The notes under the pieces: generated by a model
The model's input: the letters and a program-made list of their open reading frames with translations, nothing else
Told to the model about the DNA's origin: nothing
The model's database searches: none
Shown here: positions 1 to 13,091 of the stretch, in pieces
Layout of the letters: every line of letters begins with the position of its first letter
Numbering within the stretch: the first letter of the stretch is position 1
Position numbers and translations under genes: made by a program
Assembly (NCBI RefSeq): GCF_000003815.2
Contig: NC_049980.1
Span: forward strand, 26,508,508 to 26,572,507
DNA: 64,000 nucleotides
Direction of reading: 5' to 3'
Source of the DNA: Branchiostoma floridae
Lineage: Eukaryota > Chordata > Leptocardii > Amphioxiformes > Branchiostomatidae

Positions 1-940
1 TCTCCTGTTTGTTCTACGGGTTAAAAGAAATAAACACAAGACGATGGATATACATGTGTCAATTATTTCGCATCGAAGAACTATAGTTTACTCCTTTTTG
101 AATGAAAGGATCTTTCCAACTGTGAAAATAAATACAAAATTGAATATGTAAATGGCATTGTCGAGTCTGTACTTCATGTGTTACCTCATCTCAATATCAG
201 GATTAGGGTCAGGGGTGCGGGTCAGTAGTTTGGCTAGGGTTATTGGTTGGGTACGCCAAATAGGCATGTAACATATATAAGTTACTGAGAAAGGGAGGGA
301 GGAACAATGTAGAACAAAAGTATGCAAATGATACCTAATTTGCATGGTGAAGAAAAAGTACTATAAGTACATAGGGGTAAATGACAGGAATTTCATACCT
401 TGGAAGTTCGGTGAAGGTTTAACGTTACATCATTAAATATAAATTATGCTATTCATGACTTAATTTTTAGAATTGAACAAAAATATTAGAATAGCCTTCT
501 TTGTTAAGATAATTTGCAACATTTTCATACTTTGGACAAATGTTATTTGGATGTGAAAGATGATCAGCTTATATGATTCATACCATTGAGGACCTTATTT
601 ACATAATCAATTACAGTAGGCGCCAGCTAATTGCACAATTTGAGAATCGCATAAATTCTGAATAACAATCACATACATAAGTCGTAAATGTCAAAATCAT
701 TTGGCGAAGGTATGAGGGCGAGAAAATCTTGCATCCTCGATTTTTTCTGAACTGCATTTGATATGATAATATTTTTATGTAATATGATATTTGTTGGACG
801 AACTTGGACCACTTCCACCAAATTTAAAATGAGAAAGAAAAGGAAAATAAAAGAATTCCTACCATTTTTTCCTCGGCCTACGTGTCGAACAATTTGGCAA
901 AGTAGCGATGAATCATAGCACTGTAAAATAAATGAAGGGC
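1..940. other. intergenic, no gene recognised
   Basis: AT-rich sequence with no reading frame resembling a known protein and no splice-bounded exon that I can support. The short open frames on the minus strand at 669-953 and 878-1213 have no recognisable domain, and the second runs through the tRNA gene. Nothing else is seen. Confidence 0.6.
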
Positions 941-946
941 AAAAAA
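941..946 (-). terminator. RNA polymerase III terminator of tRNA-Gly
   Basis: A run of six A on the plus strand gives T6 on the minus strand, beginning 7 nt past the 3' end of the tRNA-Gly gene. This is the usual distance for a pol III terminator. Confidence 0.8.
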
Positions 947-952
947 GACACA

Positions 953-1023
953 TGCATCGGCCGGGAATCGAACCCGGGCCTCCCGCGTGGCAGGCGAGAA
1001 TTCTACCACTGAACCACCGATGC
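953..1023 (-). tRNA. tRNA-Gly (anticodon GCC)
   Basis: Read on the minus strand this 71 nt stretch folds as a standard cloverleaf. The 7-bp acceptor stem is GCATCGG/CCGATGC. The internal A box contains TGGTTCAGTGG. The anticodon loop contains GCC flanked by a CTCGC/GCGGG stem. The B box is GGTTCGATTCC, and the discriminator base is A. It is nearly identical to the animal tRNA-Gly-GCC consensus, with no intron. It decodes GGC/GGU glycine codons. The T6 terminator follows immediately, so the gene looks functional rather than a SINE relic. Confidence 0.96.
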
Positions 1024-2269
1024 TAGATGAACATGGGAGGACCAAATAAGGGTATAATTCATGACGTACTGTCGAAACAAGATGGCGACTTGGTTTGGCA
1101 CTAGTTGATGCATGGGCGTAGCTAGCAAACTCGAAGAAACATTTCTGTGTCAAGAGACAGGTCATCCTCCAGCAGGTTTGTGCTTTAACTTCCCCGTACT
1201 CGATTTCTGCCATGATTGTAACGTGCCAGCCTTCCAGGTTTGGTCAGGTTGCCCCTGGGAGATCGGGTCTTTCACGATCACTGGAGGTCTGGTGCCGTGG
1301 TGGGAGGGGGGCGAGTAGCTGTAAATTTGTGAACTCGTGTTTTCCTGCCACTGTGTAAGGCTGGATTTAGACACTGTATCATTTGCTACACTAATAGCAT
1401 TACATAGATTTGACGTTTGAGATAACGTTAACGTTACATCTGCAAATTTAACTTTATACGTGACGTTATACGGACAAATTATAATGTAGACCAGGGGAAG
1501 TGGGGAACGCAGCTTGTGGATCATTTCCATCTTTCGTCATAAATATAATTTCCATTCGCTAGTAAAGCGTCAACTACAAGGAGGAGTGTTTTGAGCTCAT
1601 TTAGATTTATTTCATCAACTAAGCCAGGCAGCAGATGTTTGTGGCAAAGTTTGTTCAAATGAATTAATTATGTTAGTACAATTATCATCAGGTAATATTG
1701 TTGAGATCAAAATGTGTGTAACGTTACATGAAGTATGAAACGATATAATCAATAAGCATGTTTTGATTTGATTATCTTCCTTGATTGATTGACATTCTTG
1801 AAAAAAATTTGGATGTTGAGGATGAGGTAAGATGATAAATCATATTGGTATGACATCCTCATTGCAAACAAAATCAGCATCTATTCTGGTACAGTCAACA
1901 GTGGTTATAACAGTTATCCCTAGATCATACCCCATTTTTACAGGCAATGAATAATGGTCAACTGACTTTATGAAAAGATCAAATTAGCTAATATGTACAT
2001 GTGTGTGTGTGTTTCTTTGTGTGTGTGTGTGTATGTCGGTGGGACCGTGTGTGTGTGTGTGCGCGTGCACATGCGCACATGCATGTATGATGTCTGTCTG
2101 TGTGTGTGTGTGGGGGGGGAGGCAGCCTGGCTGCAGTTTGTATGGTAAACTGTTACTAGTCAGTTAGACCAGGTGTGTGATGCCGCAAGGCCATCTACCA
2201 AATGTCCAAGCCCAACAAACAAACAAACATCTGATATATACTGTCCCATCCAGTAGCAGGCATCCCATC
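1024..2269. other. upstream region of the PTH2 gene
   Basis: No gene is recognised between the tRNA and the first supported PTH2 exon. The stretch should contain the PTH2 promoter and any 5' UTR, but no TATA box or clear start site is visible. A TAACGTTAACGTTAC motif occurs near 1426-1437 and again (TAACGTTACAT) near 1719. A long GT microsatellite lies at 1999-2119. Confidence 0.4.
1999..2119. repeat. (GT)n microsatellite
   Basis: Several interrupted GT tracts with intervening CTTT, CGGTGGGACC and CATGCATGT segments, ending in a short G-run. It lies about 150 bp upstream of the chosen PTH2 start codon. It has Z-DNA-forming composition; no other role can be inferred. Confidence 0.85.
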
Positions 2270-5024
2270 ATGAGTAGCTCCAACCCGACCCCTCCCCCGT
2301 CCGAGGCCAGTGGAGAGCAGCAGGAGTGGACCCCCAACCCAGAGGTCATGAAGCAGCTCACTGCCATGGGGATAGATCAGAAGGATGCAGAAAATGTAAG
2401 TCTGTCTCATCTCCAAGTAGATGTTGTGAGGACAAATTGTATCTTTTATGACTACACTGTTTTCTGACTGGTGGAATATAATGGTGGTGCATCTGAAAAA
2501 CGCCATCCTTGCGATCTCATAAAGCATTTGATTTAAGAGTTAACTTTACCATCCTAACATCTGCTTGGATATGTAGTGTTGTAAGTGGAATTCCAAAATA
2601 GTTTTGCAATGAAAGCAGAAAGAAGGCACTGACAGGCCTAGGGTTCCAGGAGTTCACAGTTAAAACAGCTGCAGCAACACAATGCAAGACAAAGCACAAT
2701 CAAGGTAAACTGATGTAGGGGCAAGAGGCATTAACCCCCATCCCCACCTACAAATCAGCCACTTTCTTCTCAGAAATTTGATTGGAAAGACGTGTTGAAA
2801 AATAATCAAGAACTTCTAGTTCTACTATAGTTCCAGGATGTGTCAAATCTCCATGATGACAGGCCCCCTCCGTTTGTTTTTCAGGCACTGTTCTACACAG
2901 GCAACTCCTCAGCAGAAATTGCGCTTGGCTGGTTGTTTGACCCTGGCCAGAGCTTAGAAGGAGAAGAGCCACCTCCCTATGAGGTAAGTAAAGACAGAAT
3001 ATTTACAAATGGTTGCTACCTCCTTGAAAACAGAGATGTTCTGCTCACTGTGCATGTTTGTGAGGTGGTGTGCATCTTATTCTGCACTTCTGCAATTGCA
3101 ACTGCTGGGTGCCTCAGGGTCACGGTCATCAGAATCATCCCAGAAAGGTTGTATGAGTTGGTGCTGGAGTCCCGAGTTTTTCCTACCGCCATACAGGAAG
3201 CACTGTTGATGTTTTATAAGGGATTTGGTTGCATAACATGCATCAGGAGGCATCATGCATAGGTGTACATTGTATGTGTGTATATGTGTGTCTGTGTTCC
3301 TGGTAATATTTGTCATCGTAAGCTATATGTATATAATAACTATATATATATATGGATAGATTGCAATGATGTTGCAATGTAGGTAGGTGTAGTGGACATG
3401 AAGGTTAAGGTTGACTTTGGGCCTCCTGGTGGCTGACCTTGGTACTTCAATTACATGATATGATGATATTTACTGTCTGGATGCCCCCCTCCCCTCCTGC
3501 AGGCTACAGGTACTCACACCAACACCTACAAGATGGTGTTTGTTGTCAACAGTGAGCTGGAGATGGGGGTGGGGAAAGTTGCCGCTCAGGTGGCGCACGC
3601 CTGTCTGGAACTGTACCGGACGGTACAACGGAGCAGGCACACTGCCATGCTGATGCAGTATGGGAGCAGTCACGATGGGTAGGAGCACTGCTACTAATTT
3701 TGTGTCTGCACTGAGTTTGAAATCGTAGTTTGTGAGGATCTGGAGTTTCCCACAGGGTCGTTTTGGCAGTAGCAGAAGGTATATGTGCCTTGAATGTTAG
3801 AGTGCAAGTCATTATCGGCGACTTTACCAACTTGGCAATATCAATCATTTTCAGTAGATTTGACTTTGGCAGGGCTAGTTGAATTTTGAGATGATCGAGA
3901 CAATGTTACTTGGTGAGGAAGATTAGTGGGTACTAGAATCATGTGTAACTTATTACTCGTGGTCAGTTGATCAGCATTTTCTCTATAGTAACCACTTGTC
4001 TATAGTAGCCACATTTCTCCAGCCCCTTTTGTGGCCGCCATAGACAGGTTTGACAGTAGGCGTTTTCACAGTTCTCGTTGCATTTTGAATTTGAGAAATA
4101 CAAGGCACCATTGGTAGAAGTACTAAAGGACCATACAATTTACAAAGAACAAATGTAATGTTCTCTGCATGTATAAGTTGGCAATTTAGCTTGAAATATT
4201 TTTATGTCTTTTTGATGTCTGTTTCAACTGTATATTGTTTTCTGTCCCGTGTTGTTTGTTTTAGTGAGATGAAGATAGTTCTGAAGGGTGACAATGTTGC
4301 ACAGTTGGAAGAGTTGGCATCAAAAGCGACAGCTCTGAACCTCCCCAACTGTATTATTCAAGATGCTGGAAGAACACAGGTAAAAGCTTTATATGTGTAT
4401 TTATATTTATATTAAGACTTATATGATTTTGCCTCTTCACCTTCTGCTTCATTTATAGCACAGCATATGTAGTCCGGTGGTCAATGAGCCTGCCACTGGA
4501 CCTGAATGTTTGGATTTTGAATGCTACTGGACGCTACTGGAAAGGATTGCAAATCCCACAACTATGGACCAGCATTTTAGGTTGGAAGTCTATAGGCTTA
4601 CTGACTCTACATAAATATCTGGTGGGCTGCACGAGATGCAAGATGTAATACCAGTAATGAAGTCAAACTTTCATGACAGTTGTAGACTTTTTGAACATGC
4701 TGCTCTGACATGAAGCATCAAGGAGTGGTCCAGTCAGGTTTGAGACAGCATTCCAGCTGCATTGAGAGGTCATTAGTCCTAGAGGACGGTATTAGTAGCT
4801 AAAAAGTTACTCAAACATGGCAGACTGGTTTTGTTGCCAATACATAGTATATGATCATGTATTTATCTGATGAAGCTATTCATGCAATGGCGGTAGTTGT
4901 AATCATGTGGTTCATCTTCTTTGGTTCTGTTCCACAGATACCCGCAGGTTCCAAGACAGTGCTTGGCATCATGGGTAAAGTGGAAACAGTAGATCAGGTG
5001 ACAGGACAGCTGGAGCTGCTGTGA
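2270..5024 (+). CDS. PTRH2: peptidyl-tRNA hydrolase 2 with N-terminal UBA domain
   Basis: Five coding exons join in frame to 200 codons plus stop: 2270-2395, 2885-2983, 3503-3678, 4265-4379 and 4938-5024, all with GT-AG introns. PTH2 enzymes cleave the ester bond of peptidyl-tRNA that has dropped off the ribosome, recycling tRNA in the cytosol or at mitochondria. Exons 1-2 encode a UBA-like three-helix module ([12 protein letters not shown] ... [10 protein letters not shown], residues about 25-65). Exons 3-5 encode the PTH2 fold (residues about 80-200). It shows the family signatures [30 protein letters not shown] and GSKTVLGI, and ends in VTGQLELL like the vertebrate enzyme. Human PTRH2 has an N-terminal membrane segment instead of a UBA domain, so this copy is probably cytosolic and may bind ubiquitin. 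An in-frame ATG at 2180 could extend the N terminus. I chose 2270 because the added residues are low-complexity and unlike the family. Confidence 0.92.
3936..4019. repeat. dispersed repeat copy A (PTH2 intron 3)
   Basis: Shares about 80 bp with 27799-27882, including ATCATGTGTAAC, GATCAGCATTTT and CTCTATAGTRACCAC followed by TGTCTATAGT and CCACATTTCT. Its origin is unknown. Confidence 0.7.
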
Positions 5025-7000
5025 CCTTGACCTGAGCTGTCCTGTGACCTTGACCTCACTAGAATTATCTGCTATAACGTTGGACTTGGCTCACCCATTT
5101 CTTACAAGAGTTTTCCTTATATGTATTGCCTTTATGCTATCAGCCTACTTAAAAACATCGTACATGTAGATGGAAGAAAACTATTATCTTGAGCCAGCGC
5201 TACTGATGAAGAAATAAGTACACATTTCAGGACAGGACAGGAAAGAATCACACCAAGCTGGGAAACCCTGGGTAAAAATGACAGAAATAAGATAAATGAA
5301 TAGATAAATTTTTGTTTGAAATGAAACTAACAACTAGATGAAGGTGACACATAGGCAGTAGCAGCAAGAAAACAGTGATGTTATCAATATTAGGATGAAA
5401 TAAGTCAAAAGAGTAAAGACACCTGAATAGACAGTAACTGAACATTGTTCAGAGGTGGGGGTACTCTCAAGTTTATATGTAACAAAGAAAAATCATAGAT
5501 GACTTGAATTTCCAGTATGATATGCTTTGTGGTTATCTTTGAAGGCAGCTTATCTTGTCATATATCGGTGTACCCTTTCAGAATTGCCTTGCAAACTTAT
5601 AGCATAAAGATTTTGGTGAAATATGAAAGGTACGATAATTTTAGATTATGATATATTTCTTATCAGCTAATGGTGAATAAATCTAGCATGTATGTGTAGA
5701 ATTGTACAAAATTATTATTGAAGGCCTTCCTAAGTTATATTTATAGTTCAAGCATGTAATGCTGTGTAGACCCTACTGTAGTCTACTTATAATATTCATG
5801 TCAGTTACAATGATAATCTATGATATAGATTTCAAGAGCAGCTTCATTCGATTGACAAAGACAATGTTGCAAATATCGACTGCAGAGCACTACTGCTTCC
5901 CATGTCAGCAGGTGTAAGTTGTTTGAGATGCTCCAGGAGCATTGCTGTACGCTTATGAGTCCTACGCCACTGACAGCAAAACTTGAGAAGAGAAACAGAC
6001 CAAATAGATTAAATGCTTCTGGACGATTCTAGGGATCACCAAACAAAGACTGCATCTCAGATACTGAAGTTTGCTATAGAGTCAAGCAAAACGTTTGTCC
6101 ATTTGAAGACCTAACCATAGTAAAGAAATGAAAACTGAAGTGGTATTATATTGAGATTAGACAAAACTATCATGCAAGGAACGGTTCTGGCGGTTCTGTT
6201 AGTGTTACTTAGTGTTGATGACTTCCCATTCTCTGATATTATTCTCCCATCTTTCTCATTGCCTTCCTTTCAGTGTATTTGGAATTATCCATTCTTGCAT
6301 GGGGATTCAAATTCAGAAAAATTGGGGTGATGTTGGGGTTGCAGTAACTGCAGGAATCATTCCTTTCGTTGGTAACGTTATGGGTCTGTCCATTTTTGCA
6401 GGGGGAGGGAGTGGGGCTGAAATTTGCTTGCAAGTGTTGCTTTTCTAGTTTTTAATAGGTCGTTATGTAATTTGAATCATTTTTCAAAGGAACAGTGTTG
6501 CAAAACCTTGGTGTGCAATGACTAAAACCATTTTAGTTTATTTGTTGGCCTAGACCCAAATGTAATTTAAAACCTATTACCTTATAGATATTGATAGTTG
6601 CAGTGATTTTTTCTGCATTTTGTCTATCATTTAAAGGAACGTATACATGGGGGCAAGCATAGCTTGTATTGTGATCACACATTGTAATATGTTGTATGTA
6701 TATTGTATGTATTGCCTTGCTTTAGCCAACCTTAGTTTGTGTGAAATGTAAGCTGTCAGTAAGTTTATATTCTCTATTTTGTTTTAAGCAAACAAGTTAT
6801 TTTTCCAAGAAGAATCATGGTGTTGATGGAAATCACCAGCACTTACTTTAAACTTTGAAATGGCTGATAATGTAACTTGTATAATGTGTATGGTTCATTA
6901 AAGCAAAAGGAGCTGTTCTCCCGTTTTTCTGTCCTGTAGTTCATCTATAAGCTGCATGATGGCGTAGTTGACATGAAAAGGTTTCTCTAGCGTTTCTAGT
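5025..7000 (+). other. probable 3' UTR and downstream region of the PTH2 gene
   Basis: No further coding exon is seen after the stop at 5022-5024. A canonical AATAAA on the plus strand at 5676-5681 would give a 3' UTR of about 0.65 kb. An ATTAAA near 6897-6902 could serve a longer form. The open frame 6212-6448 has no recognisable domain and is not called. Confidence 0.4.
5676..5681 (+). promoter_or_regulatory. candidate poly(A) signal, PTH2 gene
   Basis: AATAAA hexamer about 650 nt downstream of the PTH2 stop codon on the same strand. Inference from position only. Confidence 0.45.
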
Positions 7001-7315
7001 TTCACTAGAGAGATATGTAATGGAATAATGGGAAGGGGTGTTTAAACCGAATCTGTAAACAAATGCACATTTCCCCTTCCATTACTTTCGATAATGTGCC
7101 CGTTATAAAGACACTTCTGAAAAAAAAAAACATTCTCGTTGTATTACCCAACTATACCACGCGCGTGTCAATTTGCATCACGGTATTACGTTTACACAGG
7201 AGTGCACAGTTGCACCAGATTGTTAGTCAGTTGTTACATTGCGTTTCTCCATAGCCTAGTTTCCAAACCTACACGCTGATCCACTGCGCTAAGGATAAGC
7301 CTTTCAGTAGAGAGA

Positions 7316-7434
7316 GGCTAGTCTCTACTCTCCGAGCAGAGGTTATGCTCCGGCTGTTTTTAGTCGTTTTTATCGGGCTTTCTATTTTGTACTCTTTCTT
7401 GATGTCTCTGCTTGGAGAGTAGCTAGTCTCTACC
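7316..7434. repeat. inverted-repeat element with dispersed core (MITE-like)
   Basis: The left arm at 7316-7341 and the right arm at 7406-7434 are near-perfect inverted copies containing CTACTCTCC(G/A)AGCAGAG. The core ACTCTCC(A/G)AGC(A/G)GAGGTT recurs elsewhere in the window at 8327-8344 (minus orientation) and 19147-19164. This looks like a short non-autonomous transposon family. No target-site duplication could be fixed. Confidence 0.6.
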
Positions 7435-8326
7435 AGACTGACTACGATGGCTAGTATATAGTGAGAAGAATTTGCCAGGGTAGTTTTGCTACCAGCAGAG
7501 TTGGCTGACCGCGGAAACATTTATATGTAATAACCTAAGCGTTCACGAACTGACCTGGCCAATTTTCTGATTTCTTTTGCTGAATTCTACGATCCCAGCA
7601 CCCCCATAGTATAGGAAGGTTGGTGGAGGCTAGGGAGAGGCCACGATGTCCGCTGCTAGAGTTGGTTTGATCGGGCCGATATCACACCAAAGACATTTAT
7701 ATGATTAACGTTTTGCACATGTTAACGCCCATCATCACGCCACCGGTACACCACGGAGCTTCAGCTAAGTTGTGCCTTACAATTCCATTATGTCCTGCCG
7801 CGAAACGGGAAATTAAAGAGCAAATAATCACGCTGAGTGCATTAAAACCCGGCGCCTGACTGAGTACAAAATCAGTCATCGGCCATTACAGGTGTTATCT
7901 GTGGGACGTATGTGGGCGGGATAATGGTCGTTATTGCCGACTTCGGTACTGCAGCAAACCAACTACTGAAGTACGATACATGTTTCGTATTCTCTCTGGA
8001 TATATTCCACAATTTAAAAAAAAACATGACGTCCGTTGCGTCAAAATCCTAACAGATATATTCCCTCTACTTTTCCACAAATCAAATTCTTATTCTTTTA
8101 TTCATGCGTTTCTAAAACCGACAGATGTGCGTAAGTCAGAGATATGATGAGCGAACGAAGATTGATTAGATTATTGCTGTTTACTCTCAATCTCTTCTTG
8201 GTTGTGCAGGGAATGTATGATAATTGGACGAGGTTGACCATTATTCTACTTTACAAGTATGCCTTGCACCATAAAATTACGTTTACAAGATACGTATAGG
8301 CATATACTACTATATCTACGCGACTC

Positions 8327-8344
8327 AACCTCTGCTTGGAGAGT
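8327..8344 (-). repeat. solo copy of the ACTCTCCAAGCAGAGGTT core
   Basis: An 18-bp match in reverse orientation to the core of the element at 7316-7434, without an obvious partner arm. Confidence 0.5.
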
Positions 8345-10594
8345 ACGTAAATACTTCGTGAGGTGGTAGTTGTTCGAGTAAAATGGTTGCCTACCAATGG
8401 CAATAATAATACTATTGGTAGCTTCACGAACGACATTGCAATTTATTATAGAGCGTTATTTCATGTGACGTCGACCAACACCGAATTCAGCAAATCTTCG
8501 TTCAAGCTTTTCCGGACATGTACGTCTTTCTGAAATTATCCCTAAGGTAGCGATCAATGAAGGGGATACCATATGAATACTTAAAAATCTGTCGATTAAA
8601 CTAAACAAACGCCTGAGCTTCTGTCCATTGACAGATCTTGACATGCAACTCCAGGACAATAACATGGTAGTAAGCACGTGCTTGCTTCAAACATACATAA
8701 GTGACAATGCACGATACATTCGATAACCGCACAGGTATTACCAATTTACCAGAATAAGTTCTAGATAAATTCCCCAGGTCTTAAACTTAAGAGACACACA
8801 CGAGATAAAATTAAAGCTGAACATGGCCTTTCAGGGAAGACAAAGCGATTACTTGGAACCTTGGAGCAGCCGTTCTGACTCAAAATGAAACGTGCAAATG
8901 CTCCCTTGATTACACTGTGTGGAATTCCAAATCGAATCCAAGCCATAGCTCATCCAATTACTGGCCCCAAACCGCTCATAATAGCTGCACTGATCTCAGC
9001 ATTGAACCGTGATCAGCATTTCCCTGTCTGCCTGATTGATTGCGCTCTCCAGCTAGACAGTAGAAATTTCCCAATACCTATGCAACAGTCTTCAACTATT
9101 GGTCCCATTATCTCCCCGCTGACTCACTGATTGCATGCTGTAATCATATATACATCTCAAAATTAAATGTAGTAGATGCGTCGAGCAATCCTGTACCATT
9201 GGACATGACTGATATCTTTTCTGTTCGTGTGCTCTCTGTTTGGTGACGAATCTAATGTTAGAATCATTAGATTACTGTTGGAAAGAGTTGTCTCTACGTT
9301 TCTAGTCTTTTCCCCCGGTGATGTGGACCGGACAAGCCTGGCTCATTCCACACCAGTTCTAGATGTTAAATGGGAAACTCAACGACAACAAAAAGAACTA
9401 TTTTTAGTCTCCGTGATATTTTGCATCTCTACTCTGAAATATAGATTTTACAAGAAGTTGACTTATACAAGAAAATAACTTTTAAAGAAAGCCACTGACG
9501 AAAAAAAGTTCCATCCAATACTGCCACCTGTCCTTGTCTTAGCCCTCTCTACCGACCTCCGAACCACTTCTATTGGCTGTTAACTCTTGCCTGATGTTCA
9601 CTGGTCATGAGTGGCGCCTGGTAGATATTTCTGATTTACTCACTCTCATAAAAGGGGGCCTTGACGAATTCATTTATTCATTCATTTATTTGAAACTTGC
9701 AGATTGTTTTTCTGGGGTCTTGATTGTCCCATTGTGACGCCAGTTTTACGTTTGTTGTAACTTTTATGGTTATATTCATAACATTAATACCGATTTACTG
9801 TTATTGAAAATAGAAGAAGAGCAGTTAAATCAAATCAACTTGCTTACTGGTGCGGTCAGATGATACACCGAGCCATGCTTTCATTCTATTGTGTTTTGAT
9901 GAAGATAGCCGTCTCCCGGCTAGTACGTATACATCTGTCGTACAAAAAAAGTTGCTATCAACTTCGTCCTACAAGTAATAGTATAAGCTTCGTTACATAT
10001 ATATCAAGAGACGCGGTGCGGTCAGGAAGAAACGGAAATCCCAATCTTTCAAAACAACTTGTATCATTGGCTTCGTGAATTTTCCCCATTTTTCTTTTCT
10101 TTAATGAAAACAAATGCCAGTTCTTGTGCTCCTTTATCCCACTGAGACCGCTAATTGATCCCATTAGACAGAAATGACACGCGTCCAGACGGCTTCCACG
10201 TGAGATAACTTATCACAAGTCCGAGCTGTTGAACACCATTATGCAAATGTAAAAGGTCGCTGTCCTGACTGGAAAACGACGATCTGCAGCTGCAGCTGGA
10301 AAATAGCTCGATAATGAGCATGATATCTGTGAAACAGTGCGACAGTGGACCGCTTCATGATGATATCATCACAACCGAGGACTGGCCGGGCTGTTAGCGG
10401 AAACGAGCAATGAAAATGCTTATCAATACCTTTGCACAAATTATGCCCATGACTAAGTTTTTACATTTTGTGAGCTCTGTTCTAATTTATTGCATTTGAT
10501 ATCATACTTTTTGTTTCCGCAAACTACACTGCCGGGCGCCGGTATGTGAATGTTGGAACACTACTTGCGTCAGACTTGAATCATCGCTGGAGAT

Positions 10595-10636
10595 AATTCA
10601 AGTCGACTTGAATTCTACTAAAGTAGCTTTAGTAGA
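10595..10636. repeat. two abutting palindromes
   Basis: A perfect 20-bp palindrome, AATTCAAGTCGACTTGAATT (10595-10614), shares its last base with a second inverted repeat. The second has 10-bp arms TCTACTAAAG and CTTTAGTAGA around a 3-nt centre (10614-10636). Neither is part of a recognised element. Confidence 0.8.
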
Positions 10637-12669
10637 GTCGATTTCCGGCAATTCCACGCCTATACGTGTGTGTAAGCTTGCCTGTATCATCTAAACCACA
10701 CAATACAGGTGCTCTGTTGTGATGGAGAGACAATGACCCACTTTACTCTAGCGTCCCTGAGTCTACTAATTTTCTGTAAGTCGAAGAGGAACGAGATTTG
10801 GCGCGCTTTACATGTATCAAAAGACTAATAACTTTTGATTCCTCTTCGTTTATGGACACTTCGTCTCCAAAAAGCTTTAATGAATACAACTTTACCCTGC
10901 CAATGGTCTTATAAAAACCGTTATAAACATGTCCAGACGGAAGACTGTTTCTTGTATGTCAACTGAATATAATGAACACGCACACAATAATCAAATGCGA
11001 GTGAACCTGTGTATGGTCCCAGCTCAGATTAGTTTGTTGTGAGGCTAGAGAATAAGAAGGCACCACGGACTTCTTTCAAACACATATCTCGATGACTGGA
11101 GTTTTCTTTTCTAAATGGTCTTTCCGATTAAGTTTTCGAATTCATTGCATGCTGTTATAAAGGATATTGTCGAAACTTAGTATAATGTTTTTAGACAAAG
11201 TTTCAGGATTTTTTGCACCTTAGATTTCTATGACTGTACTTAATTCGCTTTATATATGGCTCCAGTTTTCACAGCTTACGGTTTTATTGTTTGTGAGTCA
11301 CATAGCCAGTGCTTTACTCCAAACCTCAAATACCATAGATTTGACCCGCATGCTCCAGTTTGCCGGTTAGCGTTGTAACGTTGAAAAACACCATCATAAG
11401 CCATATCGAGGCAGCAGTGGTATGAACAAATGCCTTTATTAGTCTGGCACACAGTACATGTACGAATAATTACCATGACGTATTCTAATGGTGGCTCCGT
11501 AGCTAGACGTTGCTTGGCCAGTGTTGGTGCTTTACTGTAAAGGGCAAATATACTACTGGCTATACAAAAACAAATACAGATACATCTCATAACTCGTTTA
11601 CCTAATTTAGCTTGGCCAGGTACGATAGGTACCTTAAATACAAAACAAAGAAAATTATTACGTTTAAATACTTTCTTCTACAAAGTTCTCTTTATTCCAC
11701 GCATACTCTTTTGTTTGCTTTTCTGTAAGCGATATCCTGTAAAGAAAACAAGATAATGAACAGCACTAAGTGGATAAAAATTGGCTTCATTAATTTCAAC
11801 AATTAAAGCCGTCTGTGGTGCTTTGATTGATCTGATAACGCTCCCGAAAAAGGCGGCGCCAAATTATGACTGGCGAGAGGTCTTCCGAGGTGACTGTTGA
11901 CAAGTCCACCTGTCCGTACATAACTACACAGGTGACGAGGTGATAATCCCCTCCTCTCCAACCAAACCCCGGGTATTGTACGGCTCACCTTTACTGCGTG
12001 AATCTGATTGGTTAACGTGGGGTCACAACAAAGCGGATGTTACCGAGCGAGAAGCGACAAAATGGCACTCGGCCTGCGAGCGTTATTAATAATTCACCCG
12101 CTCAAAACCATCTGACATGAATATTGCAACAGTCTGCAATTAGGTGTTTACCCATCTATAGAATTAGAATTCCCCTGACGCCATGTTATCATGTTGCACC
12201 CTCCCCCTGTGGAGAGATAACGTTCCATCACGTGGTACGTCCCGGGCCCTGCCAGCCGGCGTAATTAAATAGCAAGAGTCGCGCTTCAAATCCACTCGGC
12301 TTCAAATCTCGCCAAATCTGTCTGATGCTGGAGAGGCGTCCGTAAGGTAAAGACAAGTTCAGGCGCAACGTTCGCTGTATCTGTCTGTTGGGCTAGTGGG
12401 AGGGGGTTACAGTATGACTTCAGCCATCGGTAATGCACGTACGTGAAGTACTAGTGTTTTCGTACAGTGCGAAGCTAAAGCAGATAGCATCATGCTGTTA
12501 CGTTCAATACTACAATGTCTTTACTTTACTTCATCATGACGTGTCAGTACGTGTTAACTAAATGATTTTTTTGTTTCATTCTAGCAAATGGGAACTTGTT
12601 TACCATGTTTTAAGGCTTTAAGAGAAAGTATATAATGTAGATATGAATTGTATTCGTCCTTCAGTGAAC

Positions 12670-12698
12670 GCTCTCTCTCTCTCTTTCTCTCTCTCTCT
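12670..12698. repeat. (CT)n microsatellite
   Basis: CT dinucleotide tract interrupted once by a T-run, about 400 bp upstream of the Trk start codon. Confidence 0.9.
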
Positions 12699-13091
12699 GG
12701 ATATATGAGATAAAAGACTATTTGATTGGCTACTCTCCTTATCATCACACGGCGATTTGATGTCTTTATTATTCCCTTTTCCTCCCTTCTGAAGGTGGCA
12801 GCAGGGCCGATCAGTGACGACCAATCAGAAGTCTGGGTGCTACTCCTGACACCAGCCCAGTGAGACGTCATCGGCGCGGTACAAAACGATGTTGCCACAG
12901 AAGCGGAGCAGGAACCCGGCTTCCGAAGCACGAGCGCCAAAGTATCTGTAGTCAGTTCCTCGGCCTGTCAACGCCCCCTGTTATTCTTAATCGCAGTTGT
13001 TGTTTTTCTGCAAAGGCCTCGTACTAATTTCTTCTAGGATACAAAACATCAGACGATTCCGAACACGTCAGGTACCGGTGTGGGGGATGCG

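Larger units (their letters stand above)
7001..13037. other. gene-free interval upstream of Trk
   Basis: About 6 kb without a recognisable coding exon. It contains the inverted-repeat element at 7316-7434 and a second copy of its core near 8327, the paired palindromes at 10595-10636, and a CT microsatellite at 12670-12698. The last kilobase is less AT-rich and probably includes Trk regulatory sequence. An acceptor (TTTCTTCTAG) at 13028-13037 suggests that the Trk start codon lies in a second exon, preceded by a non-coding first exon somewhere in this interval. Confidence 0.4.

Noticed and set aside
2180-2269. Upstream in-frame start codon for the PTH2 gene
   Set aside because: The added 30 residues show no similarity to the family and follow a microsatellite. 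The ATG at 2270 gives a compact protein starting just before the UBA module.
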